DNA of 64,000 nt, from positions 1 to 64,000 of the forward strand of contig CAKZMM010000118.1 of the NCBI GenBank assembly GCA_937128505.1, written 5' to 3'. The number at the start of each line of letters is the position of its first letter. The first letter of the stretch is position 1. Positions 37,292-46,354 of this stretch are shown here, in pieces. Under the pieces are notes generated by a model. The model was not told the DNA's origin. It made no database searches and saw nothing but the letters and a program-made list of their open reading frames with translations. The position numbers and the translations under genes were made by a program. The DNA is from an uncultured Thermogutta sp. Lineage in GTDB: Bacteria; Planctomycetota; Planctomycetia; Pirellulales; Thermoguttaceae.

Positions 37292-38676
37292 GGTCTCTCC
37301 AATTGGGCCCGCGCCGGCAACATCCCCGCCGGCCGAGGCAAGGCGATGGTCTCAAGGTAGCTGGTCAAAATCTCGGCCTCTTCGGGTGTGCCGCACCAAG
37401 GCGGCATGAAGAAGTGCCCTTCGTCCAAATGTTCGACAAGGTGCTGAATCCTTTCCCGCGACCACCCCCGCAGAAGCGGCCCGACGGCAGAATAGCCCCG
37501 GGTCGTGGCGTGGCAATCATTGCAATGGTACTGGAAAAGGACTTCACCCAGCTTCACTTGATCCGACTGCGGCAACTCCAAAAGCTTCTTCTCATCGATG
37601 CTCCGCCCGTTCATCACCTGCGGATAGCGAGCCGCCACATACGCCCGGGTCCACACCCCGCCTTCCAAATAGCCGTTTTGGCGAAGCTCCGGTACCTGCT
37701 CCACAAAAATCTGGTTGCCGAATACTTTGTTGTACACGATGTATGGCTTGCGGACGGCCTCGCGGATGTATTCACCGGTGCTAAAGGCCGCAATTCCGAA
37801 AAGGAACAGGGCCCCTGCGAATCCCGGGGAAAGCCACCCCGGATTCCGGTATGGTCCCACATACAACAGGACGAACACTACCGCCGTCAGCACGAAAATG
37901 AGCATCATCAACACGGTGATTACGGCCGCGGAGCTCATCACCGCCCGGGCCGATTCCGGCAGCAGCGCAAACCACCCCAGGCCTCCTAGCGTGATCAGGA
38001 TGGCCCCCAGAAGCGCAGGCCTTGCCGAGCGATTCTCCACCAGATCCCGCAGTCTTCCTTGACCCTCGGTGACCGCCACATGCAGATATACGTAAAGTGA
38101 CGAAAGGAGCAGGGCCCCACCAGTCCGGGCTACCACCTGCGGCCAAAACTGCGGATTAAAGAAGCCCGACCAAAAACTCTGATCTTCCAACCAGCGACCC
38201 GGGTGCAGCATGAAAGCCGTAATACCGGTGATCAAAACCAGGCTCATCCAAGCGGCCCAAGCATAAATCCAACCCAATGTCTGGTGAAGCCGCACCGGCA
38301 GTTTTCCCCAAAAGCCGTAAAACAGAAACGCAGCCGTCAGCTCGATCACAAAAAAGACCCACTCCGTCGCCCAGCCGAATACAAAGGTCTGAATCAGGAG
38401 CGCGGTAGGCAGCGGGCTGGCCAAGCCGATTGTCCACCAGATCCCCACACCGGTGATCGCCCCGAAGACAACCGTCAAAAGAATGAAAAACCGCGCGTGT
38501 CGTTTCAGATAATCGAGGTATTCCTGATCTTTGGTCCGATAGGCGAAACTGGACTCCACCGCCAGGAAAAAGCCTCCCCCCACTGCATAATGCGCTACCA
38601 AAACATGAAGGATCGCCACTAGGGCGATGAGCATCGGCGAAGTCAGCTCAGGAACATACCACCACGGGAAATGCAT
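37288..38676 (-). CDS. Cytochrome-bd-like subunit I fused to a c-type cytochrome domain
   Basis: Residues 1-310 form eight or so membrane helices in CydA style: HVLVAHYAVGGGFFLAVESS with candidate heme-ligand His24 and His29, FVFGWATEWVFFVIELTAAF and a loop TGEYIREAVRKPYIVYNKVF that recalls the CydA GRQPW-type segment. Residues 373-450 add a cytochrome c domain with CNDCH at 385-389 and a candidate Met ligand in FFMPPWC (M424). Classical bd oxidases lack such a domain. It may pass electrons between quinol, heme c and oxygen, or work as a quinol-cytochrome c reductase. The direction is not decided by sequence. A 14-nt repeat array lies just upstream. Confidence 0.75.
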   Translation of the reverse strand: MHFPWWYVPELTSPMLIALVAILHVLVAHYAVGGGFFLAVESSFAYRTKDQEYLDYLKRHARFFILLTVVFGAITGVGIWWTIGLASPLPTALLIQTFVFGWATEWVFFVIELTAAFLFYGFWGKLPVRLHQTLGWIYAWAAWMSLVLITGITAFMLHPGRWLEDQSFWSGFFNPQFWPQVVARTGGALLLSSLYVYLHVAVTEGQGRLRDLVENRSARPALLGAILITLGGLGWFALLPESARAVMSSAAVITVLMMLIFVLTAVVFVLLYVGPYRNPGWLSPGFAGALFLFGIAAFSTGEYIREAVRKPYIVYNKVFGNQIFVEQVPELRQNGYLEGGVWTRAYVAARYPQVMNGRSIDEKKLLELPQSDQVKLGEVLFQYHCNDCHATTRGYSAVGPLLRGWSRERIQHLVEHLDEGHFFMPPWCGTPEEAEILTSYLETIALPRPAGMLPARAQLERP

Positions 38677-38715
38677 CGAAGTGGCCTCTTCGTGGCAAAC
38701 TGAACTGTGCGCTTC

Positions 38716-38799
38716 AAATCATGCACGAGAAATCATGCACGAAAGATCACAAATGAAAGATCATGTACGAAAAATCATATACGATCAAACCAATGAACG
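38716..38799. repeat. Degenerate tandem array, period exactly 14 nt, six units
   Basis: Units start at 38716, 38730, 38744, 38758, 38772 and 38786. The type unit is AAATCATGCACGAG. The first two differ by one base, and later ones diverge without insertions or deletions. It lies 40 bases upstream of the start of the bd-like operon, in its probable promoter or leader. Confidence 0.8.
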
Positions 38800-39289
38800 C
38801 GAGTGTTGGCTGAACTTCAGTATTGACTTGGCCCGGCAGATGGCATCCAAAATCGATCGTCAAACCGATTCCCCTCCGCGATGGATTCTGCCGCCACAGG
38901 GTCGGAAATCCCTTCGCGCAAGGCTACGTGATTTTCCGGCTCAGAAGATCGATCAAGCGACATGCACACGACGGCGGCATCCGACCGATTAATAGTTTCG
39001 GCTTCGAGGCCGAAAGGCCCGGTCACAAGCACAGTTGAAAGATGAACCTTATTCTACCAACGATGACCCTCGTTCTAACAGTTTACCGCGGGTTGTCAAT
39101 GATTTATCGGCGGAAATTCGAGCCTTGTGTCCCCCCTTCGGCCGCTCCCGCATCCCCAGACCAAGCTCGGCATTCCTACAAAAGGCTTCGGCATCCCAAC
39201 ACCGTGCTTAAACATCGCGCATTCGCACCCTAGGCTTAGCCGCCCCGGCATCCCCCCAGCAGCCCGAATATATGATCCGATATATGAAA

Positions 39290-39319
39290 CGAAAACCCAA
39301 GGTAAGCCTTGGGTTTTCG
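39290..39319 (-). terminator. Hairpin terminator, probably for the DUF2892 gene
   Basis: A 13-bp perfect stem CGAAAACCCAAGG (39290-39302) pairs with 39307-39319 around a 4-base loop. On the minus strand it is followed by T-rich sequence. It lies about 205 bases after the DUF2892 stop. Confidence 0.55.
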
Positions 39320-39524
39320 CAGCCTTAGGGGGCTGAAGGAGCCGCTTACATGGGGAGGGTTGCTTGCGATGGTCTATTGCAATCTTTTTGACTGGGAGTT
39401 GGCGGCGGCAGTTGCCCAGCCATGTCACTACCCAATCGGCACCTTTTAGTCTTTGAAATTCTACGTGAGTGTCTCCCCCCACAACGCCTGGCAAAATCGC
39501 GTGAAGCTTAAACCGAAGCTTCAA

Positions 39525-39767
39525 TCACCGGGCCGAGGCAGCTTTTGCCAGCATCCCTTCGTCGGCACTAGCCGCCTGACACCGCACGAAGCCCAGCTTC
39601 TCCAGGATCCACACCATGGGACACCAGTTGGTGAAGGCCGACTGCAAGAGGTTCAGTCCGACGAAAGCCGTCAGCAAAAGCCAGTACGGACTGATCCAGA
39701 CGGCCGCCGCCAAGCTCACCAGGACGACGATTCCGGCTACAAATCGCAAACCGCGTTCTACGGTCAT
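39525..39767 (-). CDS. DUF2892 (YgaP-type inner membrane) protein, 80 aa
   Basis: The start MTVERGLRFVAGIVVLVSLA and the two membrane segments joined by SPYWLLLTAFVGLNLLQSAF, then NWCPMVWILEKLGFVRC, match DUF2892. In YgaP this membrane part is fused to a rhodanese domain, and here it stands alone. Cys residues in NWCPM and VRC might bind metal or form disulfides. It is the last of three small same-strand genes (ZAS-type protein, Cys-containing anchored peptide, DUF2892), separated by 270-290-base gaps, so co-transcription is possible but not shown. Confidence 0.8.
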   Translation of the reverse strand: MTVERGLRFVAGIVVLVSLAAAVWISPYWLLLTAFVGLNLLQSAFTNWCPMVWILEKLGFVRCQAASADEGMLAKAASAR

Positions 39768-40058
39768 GCTTTTCCCTCCGTACAGGTCGTTTTCCTAAGA
39801 TTTGAACTTGCGGATTTCCTTCATTTACGTACGCTCTCTGGCTTGCGATATGAGTGAGACCTTGCGCCTCGGCGCTTAAGGTCTGCTTAGGCTCTCGAGG
39901 TTGACCCTCAACTTTCAGTCCGCTTGTATGATTGACCTTGTGTGATTGACTTTCGATTGACTTTCGATTGACTTTTTAGGCCCGATAATTTTCGGATCGG
40001 CTTGGTGAATTCGCAGGCCGCCGGCTACCGCCGCACGGGTGGCGGACAGCCTCCTCGT

Positions 40059-40352
40059 CTAATATCCCACCCGACAGCACGGAGGAAGTGAAGATTTGGA
40101 ACCTACAGGGGTGGGTTTTGTCTGGGGCAATTCGCCGGGTTTAGCGTCCGGGTTGGTTGGGGAAGGAGCTTGTCCGCCTGCTTGAGGCTCGCTCTGTGAG
40201 GCTGAGGTCCCCGGCCTGGCAGCCGCCGTGCGTTCGATCGAGCAGGCCCCACTCATGCAGGTGGGAATCCCCAGCCAAGGGAGTACCCAGCGATTCAGAG
40301 CAAACCATGCCAACAAAATGGCCGCAACGGTCAATCCTTCCTTCAATGTCAC
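40059..40352 (-). CDS. Small anchored protein with CMSGAC motif, 97 aa
   Basis: The GTG at 40352 has GGAGGAAAG about 8 bases upstream. One membrane segment (LTVAAILLAWFALNRWVLPW) is followed by LGIPTCMSGACSIERTAA, then a Pro/Gln/Ser-rich stretch and a PPCCRVGY end. The two Cys pairs suggest metal binding or disulfide chemistry on the outer face. The family is not recognised. The DUF2892 and ZAS-type neighbours also carry Cys. A dyad operator candidate lies 113 bases upstream. Confidence 0.6.
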   Translation of the reverse strand: MTLKEGLTVAAILLAWFALNRWVLPWLGIPTCMSGACSIERTAAARPGTSASQSEPQAGGQAPSPTNPDAKPGELPQTKPTPVGSKSSLPPCCRVGY

Positions 40353-40464
40353 GACTGCTTTCCTCCACTTTTTGCGGGGTGAAAACCCCGAGCTGAAACG
40401 TCAAAAAGATCCCTGAGGTGATGCGCTGAAATCTTGCTTGTGATGCCGGAACCTATTGTGACCA

Positions 40465-40487
40465 ATTGACAACCAAAATTTGTCAAT
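40465..40487. promoter_or_regulatory. Dyad, candidate operator
   Basis: ATTGACAA (40465-40472) and its exact complement TTGTCAAT (40480-40487) flank a 7-base spacer in an AT-rich region, 113 bases upstream of the CMSGAC-protein start. The symmetry and spacing are typical of a dimeric regulator site, but no regulator is identified. Confidence 0.45.
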
Positions 40488-40623
40488 ATTGCCATCAAAA
40501 ACTTAGAAGCTTACTGTTTTTCCAAAGATTATAATAAATGATAAGATTTAGGTTGGCGTGCTCTGTAGTTGTTTAATCTTTCCTGGAATTATCAAATCAC
40601 TGTTGTATACGTAAATTGCTTAA

Positions 40624-40878
40624 CTACTCTGCCTGGGCCGACTCAAACTTCGCCCGCCACCGACTCAAAAGTTGTGCTTTCAACCGGCGGTGAAACTCCG
40701 GCGGCATCTCGTACGGTTCACCCGCTTTATAAAGCCGGATTGTTCCCCGAATGTTATCCACGACGATTTGGCAGGGATTACATCCCTGAAGGTGCTCCTC
40801 AAAACCCTTGCAAAAACTAGGATCTAAGGTGCCGTCCACATACTCGTTCAGAGCCTTAAGCAATTCTTCGCAGTTCAT
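40624..40878 (-). CDS. Putative zinc-finger anti-sigma factor (ZAS/zf-HC2 type), 84 aa
   Basis: The protein begins MNCEELLKALNEYVDGTLDP and has H29-x3-C33-x2-C36 in EEHLQGCNPCQ, the ZAS zinc-binding motif, with Cys3 as the likely fourth ligand. The rest (IRLYKAGEPYEMPPEFHRRL) is a helical, charged tail with no membrane segment, so it is a short cytosolic form. Family members bind ECF sigma factors and release them on a signal such as redox change. No ECF sigma gene lies next to it, so its partner is unknown. It could also be a stand-alone zinc protein. Confidence 0.75.
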   Translation of the reverse strand: MNCEELLKALNEYVDGTLDPSFCKGFEEHLQGCNPCQIVVDNIRGTIRLYKAGEPYEMPPEFHRRLKAQLLSRWRAKFESAQAE

Positions 40879-41647
40879 AGCGGTTTCCTCGGCCGGGAGC
40901 TGTCTTGGGCCCTACTTTCATGGATGCGCAAGCGGGCCAATAGGTTACGAACTCAGTTGCAAAATTTTGCGAATTTTACCGGCGGACCGCAAACCCGCAC
41001 GGTGCCAACGCACGCTTGTCTTTTTCCGACGCGCACGACTTTCCTGCCTTATCACGGCATGATGCGGACGCAACCATGGATGACTCAAGCGCTTGGGACA
41101 TGCAAGGAAACAAGCCGGGGGGTATCCAAAGCTTCCGCTTAGACACAAGCTTAAGCTTCAAAACCAGACCTGAACACTTGCCGCAAAACCTCCGGGACAC
41201 CCTCGCTCCCCCCCTCTGACGAAATTGCCCAAATTGCCCATTCCTGTTGCTCATCCCTCGAAATCCGGGGATTCGTCGAAGACGATCGTCGGTCGCCGGA
41301 CGAAACCTTCGGGCTACACAAACCGTTGGAATCATCCTGTTTTGAATGAAGGCCAATCTCCGCCGTCGAAAGCGGCTATCCCGCTTCAAAAAAAACAGAT
41401 CATAATAAGTGGGAATTCGTTTCCTCGAACACTCAATAGGAACGTTCGCCAGAATGCTTCATGCGACTGTTCCCCAGGCTGCTTCCGCCAGCCCGGTAAT
41501 CACTCCGCTTGGTTGTAGGACGGCCGTCCCTCTGTGGGCTGTTCCAGGGAAAAGAGGGAAAAGACTGTCAGCGTATCGGCCAGCATGGAACGATGGAACA
41601 AGGAATGACTTTCATCCTACGTTTTTGAGCAGAGGGGTTTTCCGGCG
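40879..41647. other. Intergenic between divergent genes
   Basis: Scattered open frames lack binding sites and protein-like composition. No repeat array of the kind found elsewhere was seen. Promoters for both flanking genes must lie here, but I cannot place them. Confidence 0.45.
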
Positions 41648-42649
41648 ATGAAAGCCATGGTTTTGGAGGAAATATCACCCATTGAGAATTCGCCCCTTCG
41701 CCTTCTGGATTGGCCTGCGCCTGAGCCTGGCCCGGGCGAACTCTCGGTACGGGTGCGGGCCTGTGCCGTGTGCCGAACCGATCTGCATGTCATCGAGGGC
41801 GATTTGCCCGGCGAGACCCTCCCCATCATTCCCGGACATCAAGTGGTGGGCATCGTGGAGCGCATGGGTCCGGAATGCCGGGCGTTTCGCCCGGGGCAAC
41901 GGGTGGGGATCGCTTGGCTTCGGCAAACCTGCGGCGTTTGCCGGTTCTGCCTCGCCGGCCGAGAAAACCTTTGTAGCGGTGCCCGATTCACAGGCTATCA
42001 TGCCCACGGCGGTTACGCCCAATGGGCCGTGGTCCCCGAGCTTTTTGCTTACTTAATCCCCGATGTCTTCCACGACGAAGAGGCGGCTCCGCTGCTTTGT
42101 GCGGGAATTATCGGTTACCGCGCGCTAAAGCGGGCCAACGTGCCACCTGGGGGTAAACTCGCGTTATATGGATTCGGCTCTTCGGCCCATGTCGTCTTAC
42201 AACTGGCCCTGTATCGTGGTTACGAGGTCTTCGTGGTCAGCCGGGCAGAAAAACATCGGCAGTTGGCCCGCGACATGGGTGCCCATTGGGTAGGGGAAAA
42301 GCCCGCGGATTTGCCCACCAAAGTGGATAGTGCCATCATCTTCGCGCCGGCCGGCGAATTGGTACCGGCAGCTTTGGAGCTATTGGAGAAAGGCGGCACA
42401 CTAGCTGTGGCGGGCATTCATCTTTCGCCGATCCCCGAAATGGATTACACGCGGTGCCTGTTTTTCGAGCGTGACTTGCGATCGGTCACTTCGAACACGC
42501 GGGAAGATGGCCGTGCTCTTCTGGAAGAAGCAGCCCAGATTCCGATTCGCCCCAAGGTGACCGCTTATCCCTTGGCGGAGGCGAACCGCGCGCTACAAGA
42601 TCTGAAGGCCGACCGCTTGGCCGGCACCGGCGTGCTCCTTATCGAGTAG
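41648..42649 (+). CDS. Zinc-dependent alcohol dehydrogenase (MDR family)
   Basis: It oxidises alcohols or reduces aldehydes with NAD(P). Catalytic zinc ligands are visible as Cys42 (ACAVCRTDLH), His64 (IIPGHQVVG) and Cys151. The structural zinc lobe CGVCRFCLAGRENLC holds Cys95, 98, 101 and 109. The Rossmann domain has LALYGFGSSAHVVLQLALYR, with a loop diverged from GxGxxG. The length of 333 residues is that of AdhP/AdhA-type enzymes, with KVTAYPLAEANRALQDLKAD at the end. The substrate is not decided. It is a single gene with no obvious operon partner, and AGAGGGG lies upstream of the ATG. Confidence 0.87.
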   Translation: MKAMVLEEISPIENSPLRLLDWPAPEPGPGELSVRVRACAVCRTDLHVIEGDLPGETLPIIPGHQVVGIVERMGPECRAFRPGQRVGIAWLRQTCGVCRFCLAGRENLCSGARFTGYHAHGGYAQWAVVPELFAYLIPDVFHDEEAAPLLCAGIIGYRALKRANVPPGGKLALYGFGSSAHVVLQLALYRGYEVFVVSRAEKHRQLARDMGAHWVGEKPADLPTKVDSAIIFAPAGELVPAALELLEKGGTLAVAGIHLSPIPEMDYTRCLFFERDLRSVTSNTREDGRALLEEAAQIPIRPKVTAYPLAEANRALQDLKADRLAGTGVLLIE

Positions 42650-42752
42650 ATCGTAAAGTTTCTAAAACTCGGGGAAACCGCATCCACTCGGTGGGACCGC
42701 CGATGCAGCCCTCATCGAGTAGATCGCCGATGTTTTAAAAGTCGGCAACAGC

Positions 42753-43012
42753 GCCGAGACTGCCCAACGCAAGCAGAGACGTGCCGGTGGAGGCCGAGAC
42801 CTCCCGCCGCAGGGCGAACCTTCTCAGTAGCGGGCGAGACCTCTCGACGCCAAGCAAGACTACTTGGCACAAACCGAGACGTCTCAATGCAAGGCGAGAC
42901 ATCTCGATGCTGGCAGAGACTTCTCGGCTCGAGAATAAACCTTCTCGATGCGGGGCGAACCTTCTCGACGCCGGTCAAACCCTCTTGATGCTGACCGAGA
43001 ATTCTCGGTGCG
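42753..43012. repeat. Tandem array, period exactly 20 nt, 13 units, palindromic core
   Basis: Thirteen units start every 20 bases from 42753 with no insertion or deletion. The type unit resembles GGCGAGACCTCTCGACGCCA. Many units keep a CGAGA-NN-TCTCG-like inverted core, including ACCGAGAATTCTCGGT (42994-43009), a perfect 16-base palindrome, and GAGACGTCTC. The array stops four bases before the stop codon of the symporter gene on the minus strand, so it lies in that transcript's 3' region. The bases between 42650 and 42752 hold weaker copies or nothing. Confidence 0.9.
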
Positions 43013-43015
43013 GGA

Positions 43016-45394
43016 TTAAAAGAAGAAGTAATACACGGTCAAAACGCCGAGGATGACCAGCACGCCGAAAAAGGCGGCGCCACGGCTCGGCGTCAAATCC
43101 AGCGGAACGGTTGACTCCGGTTCGCGACTCGGACGCCATCCCATGGCCCAAAGTACAAAACCACCAAGGAAGAATATGCCCCCGATAACCACCGCAAAAA
43201 GCAGCGGCATCAGGTTCAGTTCCAGTGTCTGGAAGGTAAGCTCCAGGAGGCCCAATGGAATGGGTTCGCCGACCGAAACGGACACGCTTCCCGGCGGTTG
43301 AGCATGCCACAATACCGGCACCGTCACTTGGACACTTTGATCCCAAAGTTGTCGATACAACGTACCCACCGCGGTTGTGGGCTCCGTAACGGGCTTCAAG
43401 GCCAGCACACTGAACATGTACACGTGGATACCGATCAAGACCGAAAGCACAAGCATCCCGACGAAAACACGCAACAATCGGCCGATCGATAGCCGCACGC
43501 CTTCTTCAGACCCCAACACATATCGGGTTTGGGAGAACGGCAGTCGCAGCAACCATATTCCTACCAAGAAGTAAATGGCGGTGGGTACCAACGTTGTGAC
43601 AAAGGGAAGCCAAGTCGGCAGCTCCCCCAACTGACTCATGTGGTAAATCCGCGTCAGAACGTTCCAGCTGAAGGCGAACAGTGCTGGGGCCATCCAACAG
43701 CAACCGACAGCCACCGTCACGATGGGGATAAAATAGAAGCGGAGAAAGCCCCGTGGAGACTCTGGCTCCCCAAAAGTCGCACTTTCCCCGGATCGGCCCC
43801 CTTCCGGTGAAGCTTCCGTCGCCCCACTTAGGTCGATCGGTAATGCCGTCTCCTGGCGCATGGGAGTCAGCAGGCTGACGATCAACATGTACAGGCTCAA
43901 AACGCCGAAAGTGAAGGCCATGTGGTGCAAAAAGGCAGTCTCCGGCATGGCTAGCAAGCACCACATGTAGAAGGTCGGCCCCAGGAGCATGGCTCCCATT
44001 GCTGCCTGCGCGGGAGCCCGACGAAACACCAGTCCGAAGAAAAACACCGTCACGATTCCCGGCGTGATAAAGCCCCAAGTTTTCTGAATGTAGTCGAAGA
44101 CACCTTTTCCGCCGGCAATCCACCCAAGCTGCGGCGCCCATAGGCAAGCCACCACGACGAATAGGGCCGTAAGCAGTCGACCCAATCGCACCAAGGTACG
44201 CTCTGATGCCTGCTTTTTCCAATGTCGTTTGTACAAGTCGATGGTGGCGATTGTGGAGGCGGAATTGAGCATCGAGTCTAACGAACTCATTACCGCCCCA
44301 AATAACGCCGCCAACATCAGGCCGCGAAAACCTGGGCCAAGGATGGTGCGAATTAAATGGGGAAATGCCCGATCCTTGTCATCGATTTGCTGAGCATAAA
44401 GTTCGTACGCAATGATTCCCGGGAAAATGATGATGAACGGCATAAGAATCTTTAAGAAGGCAGCAAACACCAATCCCTTTTGCCCTTGGGCCACACTCCG
44501 GGCCCCAAGCGCCCGCTGCGTGATGAATTGGTTGAGCCCCCAATAGAAAAATTGCGGGATCCACAAACCCCCGATAAAAACGGCAATCCAGGGAACTTCT
44601 GGATGATTCCAAGGCTTGACCGCCGACAACTTATCCCCGGCTCTTTCGAAAAAGACGGTCATTCCCTGAAGCCAATTGCCGCCGCCTAGTTGGTCGGTCA
44701 GCGCAGCAAACCCCAAAACGGTAATGAAGATGCCGCCGAGGATAAGTGCAAGGCCGTTGATCAAATCCGCCCAGACGACTGCTTTCAACCCGCCCCAAAC
44801 TGTGTAAATCCCCGCCACGAGGCCGATCGCCCACACGCAAAGGATCAGCACCCACTTGGAGCCCAAAAGCCCGGGCAAATCGAGTTGGCTTGCCCAATTT
44901 GTGGATTCGAAAAAGCCGCGGATACTGTCGCCGAAGATCGTATCCAGGCCCACCGCCCCAGCATACAAAACGGCCGAAATGATGACGAACACATATGCCG
45001 CCATCATGTAAAAGGCCATGAGCCCTCGGGTACCCGCGCTATAACGGTATTCCAAAAACTGCGGAATGGTGAAGATGCCGCGCTGCAAGAATCTGGGCAG
45101 CAAAAAAAGCCCGACGATCACGATGGCGACGGCGGCCGTCCACTCGTAGCAGGCGATGGCCAAGCCCGTCTCGAAACCTGCCCCGGCCATCCCCACAAAA
45201 TGTTCCGTGGAGATATTCGAAGCAATCAACGAAATCCCGATCAAAAACCACGTTAAGCGTCGTCCCGCCAAAAAGTAGTCTTCGGAGGTCTTTTCGCGGC
45301 GGGACATGAAAAGCGCAAAGAGCACAACCACCACCACATAGCCGGCGAAAAGAATCAAATCCAGAGAAGTCAGCCCGAAAGGAATTTCGGTCAT
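43016..45394 (-). CDS. Sodium/solute symporter (SSS/SGLT family), 792 aa
   Basis: The protein couples sodium influx to uptake of a sugar or other solute. The ATG at 45394 (GGAG upstream) starts TEIPFGLTSLDLILFAGYVV, and the 92 residues before it in the frame look non-coding. The SSS hallmarks are EDYFLAGRRLTWFLIGISLI, SNISTEHFVGMAGAGFETGL, GLVAGIYTVWGGLKAVVWAD and LFGAVMSSLDSMLNSASTIA, the last containing the sodium-site Ser residues. The C-terminal 200 or so residues add more helices, as in sugar-type members. The substrate is not decided. The GH5-like hydrolase encoded upstream on the same strand suggests a sugar, but the 960-base gap argues against one operon. A 20-nt array follows the stop. 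Confidence 0.87.
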   Translation of the reverse strand: MTEIPFGLTSLDLILFAGYVVVVVLFALFMSRREKTSEDYFLAGRRLTWFLIGISLIASNISTEHFVGMAGAGFETGLAIACYEWTAAVAIVIVGLFLLPRFLQRGIFTIPQFLEYRYSAGTRGLMAFYMMAAYVFVIISAVLYAGAVGLDTIFGDSIRGFFESTNWASQLDLPGLLGSKWVLILCVWAIGLVAGIYTVWGGLKAVVWADLINGLALILGGIFITVLGFAALTDQLGGGNWLQGMTVFFERAGDKLSAVKPWNHPEVPWIAVFIGGLWIPQFFYWGLNQFITQRALGARSVAQGQKGLVFAAFLKILMPFIIIFPGIIAYELYAQQIDDKDRAFPHLIRTILGPGFRGLMLAALFGAVMSSLDSMLNSASTIATIDLYKRHWKKQASERTLVRLGRLLTALFVVVACLWAPQLGWIAGGKGVFDYIQKTWGFITPGIVTVFFFGLVFRRAPAQAAMGAMLLGPTFYMWCLLAMPETAFLHHMAFTFGVLSLYMLIVSLLTPMRQETALPIDLSGATEASPEGGRSGESATFGEPESPRGFLRFYFIPIVTVAVGCCWMAPALFAFSWNVLTRIYHMSQLGELPTWLPFVTTLVPTAIYFLVGIWLLRLPFSQTRYVLGSEEGVRLSIGRLLRVFVGMLVLSVLIGIHVYMFSVLALKPVTEPTTAVGTLYRQLWDQSVQVTVPVLWHAQPPGSVSVSVGEPIPLGLLELTFQTLELNLMPLLFAVVIGGIFFLGGFVLWAMGWRPSREPESTVPLDLTPSRGAAFFGVLVILGVLTVYYFFF

Positions 45395-46354
45395 CGGAGC
45401 TACTCCGCGGCAAAAGGATTCCCCTACACACCTTGGCCCAGCGCGTCGCAACTTTGCCCTTTGAATACCGCAGAAACTTCGCCTTGTCAAGGATGAAGCC
45501 GCAGCGAAAGCAATTTCAATGGGGATGCGGCCTCTTAAATCCGAGTTGATGATCGAAGCAGCGGCTCGAACACCAAGGCCTGTCGGCAAAAAATGTGTCT
45601 TTTTCCTCTTTTCTTTTTCGCGCCCGGATGAGCAACCGACTTTACCGGCACCATTTGCGACAAGGAACACATGCTTCGCGCCCGGGAGCCGCCGTAATCA
45701 AGTCGATCTGACGCAGCTCAGTTCGCCGACTAATGGAGCGCAAGATGTCCTTGACACTCCCCGGTAAGCGTGCCGATTGGACGCAGCGTGTCTCACCTGA
45801 CGCAAGGAACGCACCTCGAGATCTCAATTTCGGAGAGTCGATGTCAGATAAGCGAACTGCCTCGGCCTCCTCGCTCGAAAAACAGGTCAAACACCCCACA
45901 CTCGGGAATCAGAAATCAAGAACACGCATAATCATTCAGAAATCAGCTACAGGCATAATCATTCGGGAAAGCTATGAATTTCACTTTTCGGGGACCAATC
46001 CGGGACATAAGTCGTTCAAGTGGGGGCCCTAGCCGCTCTCTTTACCCTTGGATTCCCTTCTTTTAGCATACATGGCGACGTTTGAGAGGATAGCCGCTCT
46101 CTATACCCGGGGATTCCCTATGATGATGGGGATTTTCCGCAAATGTGTCCCCTCACGCACCGGCACAAAAGGCACCGCACAACAAGGATTAGCGCTCCTC
46201 GCGGATAGGGGGTATTTCCCCGGTTTTTCCTGAGAAAAAGACCGAATTTCCCGAAAAAAGACCGGAGGAGTAATCGGCATACATAAATCGGAGAACCAAT
46301 CCGCACACCAAAAAGGTGTCCTCCCGCGAGTGCCCGCCCCGCGAGAACTTGCAT
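45395..46354. other. Intergenic with short direct repeats
   Basis: CAGAAATCA...GCATAATCATT occurs twice, 27 bases apart, near 45908-45965. AGCCGCTCTCT...GGATTCCCT occurs twice, 61 bases apart, at 46031 and 46092. No gene is supported. Confidence 0.5.

Larger units (their letters stand above)
38677..39524. other. Intergenic upstream of the bd-like operon
   Basis: It contains the 14-nt array (38716-38799), three GGCATCC-type units of about 21 nt at 39149-39211, and the 39290 hairpin. No gene is supported. Confidence 0.55.
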
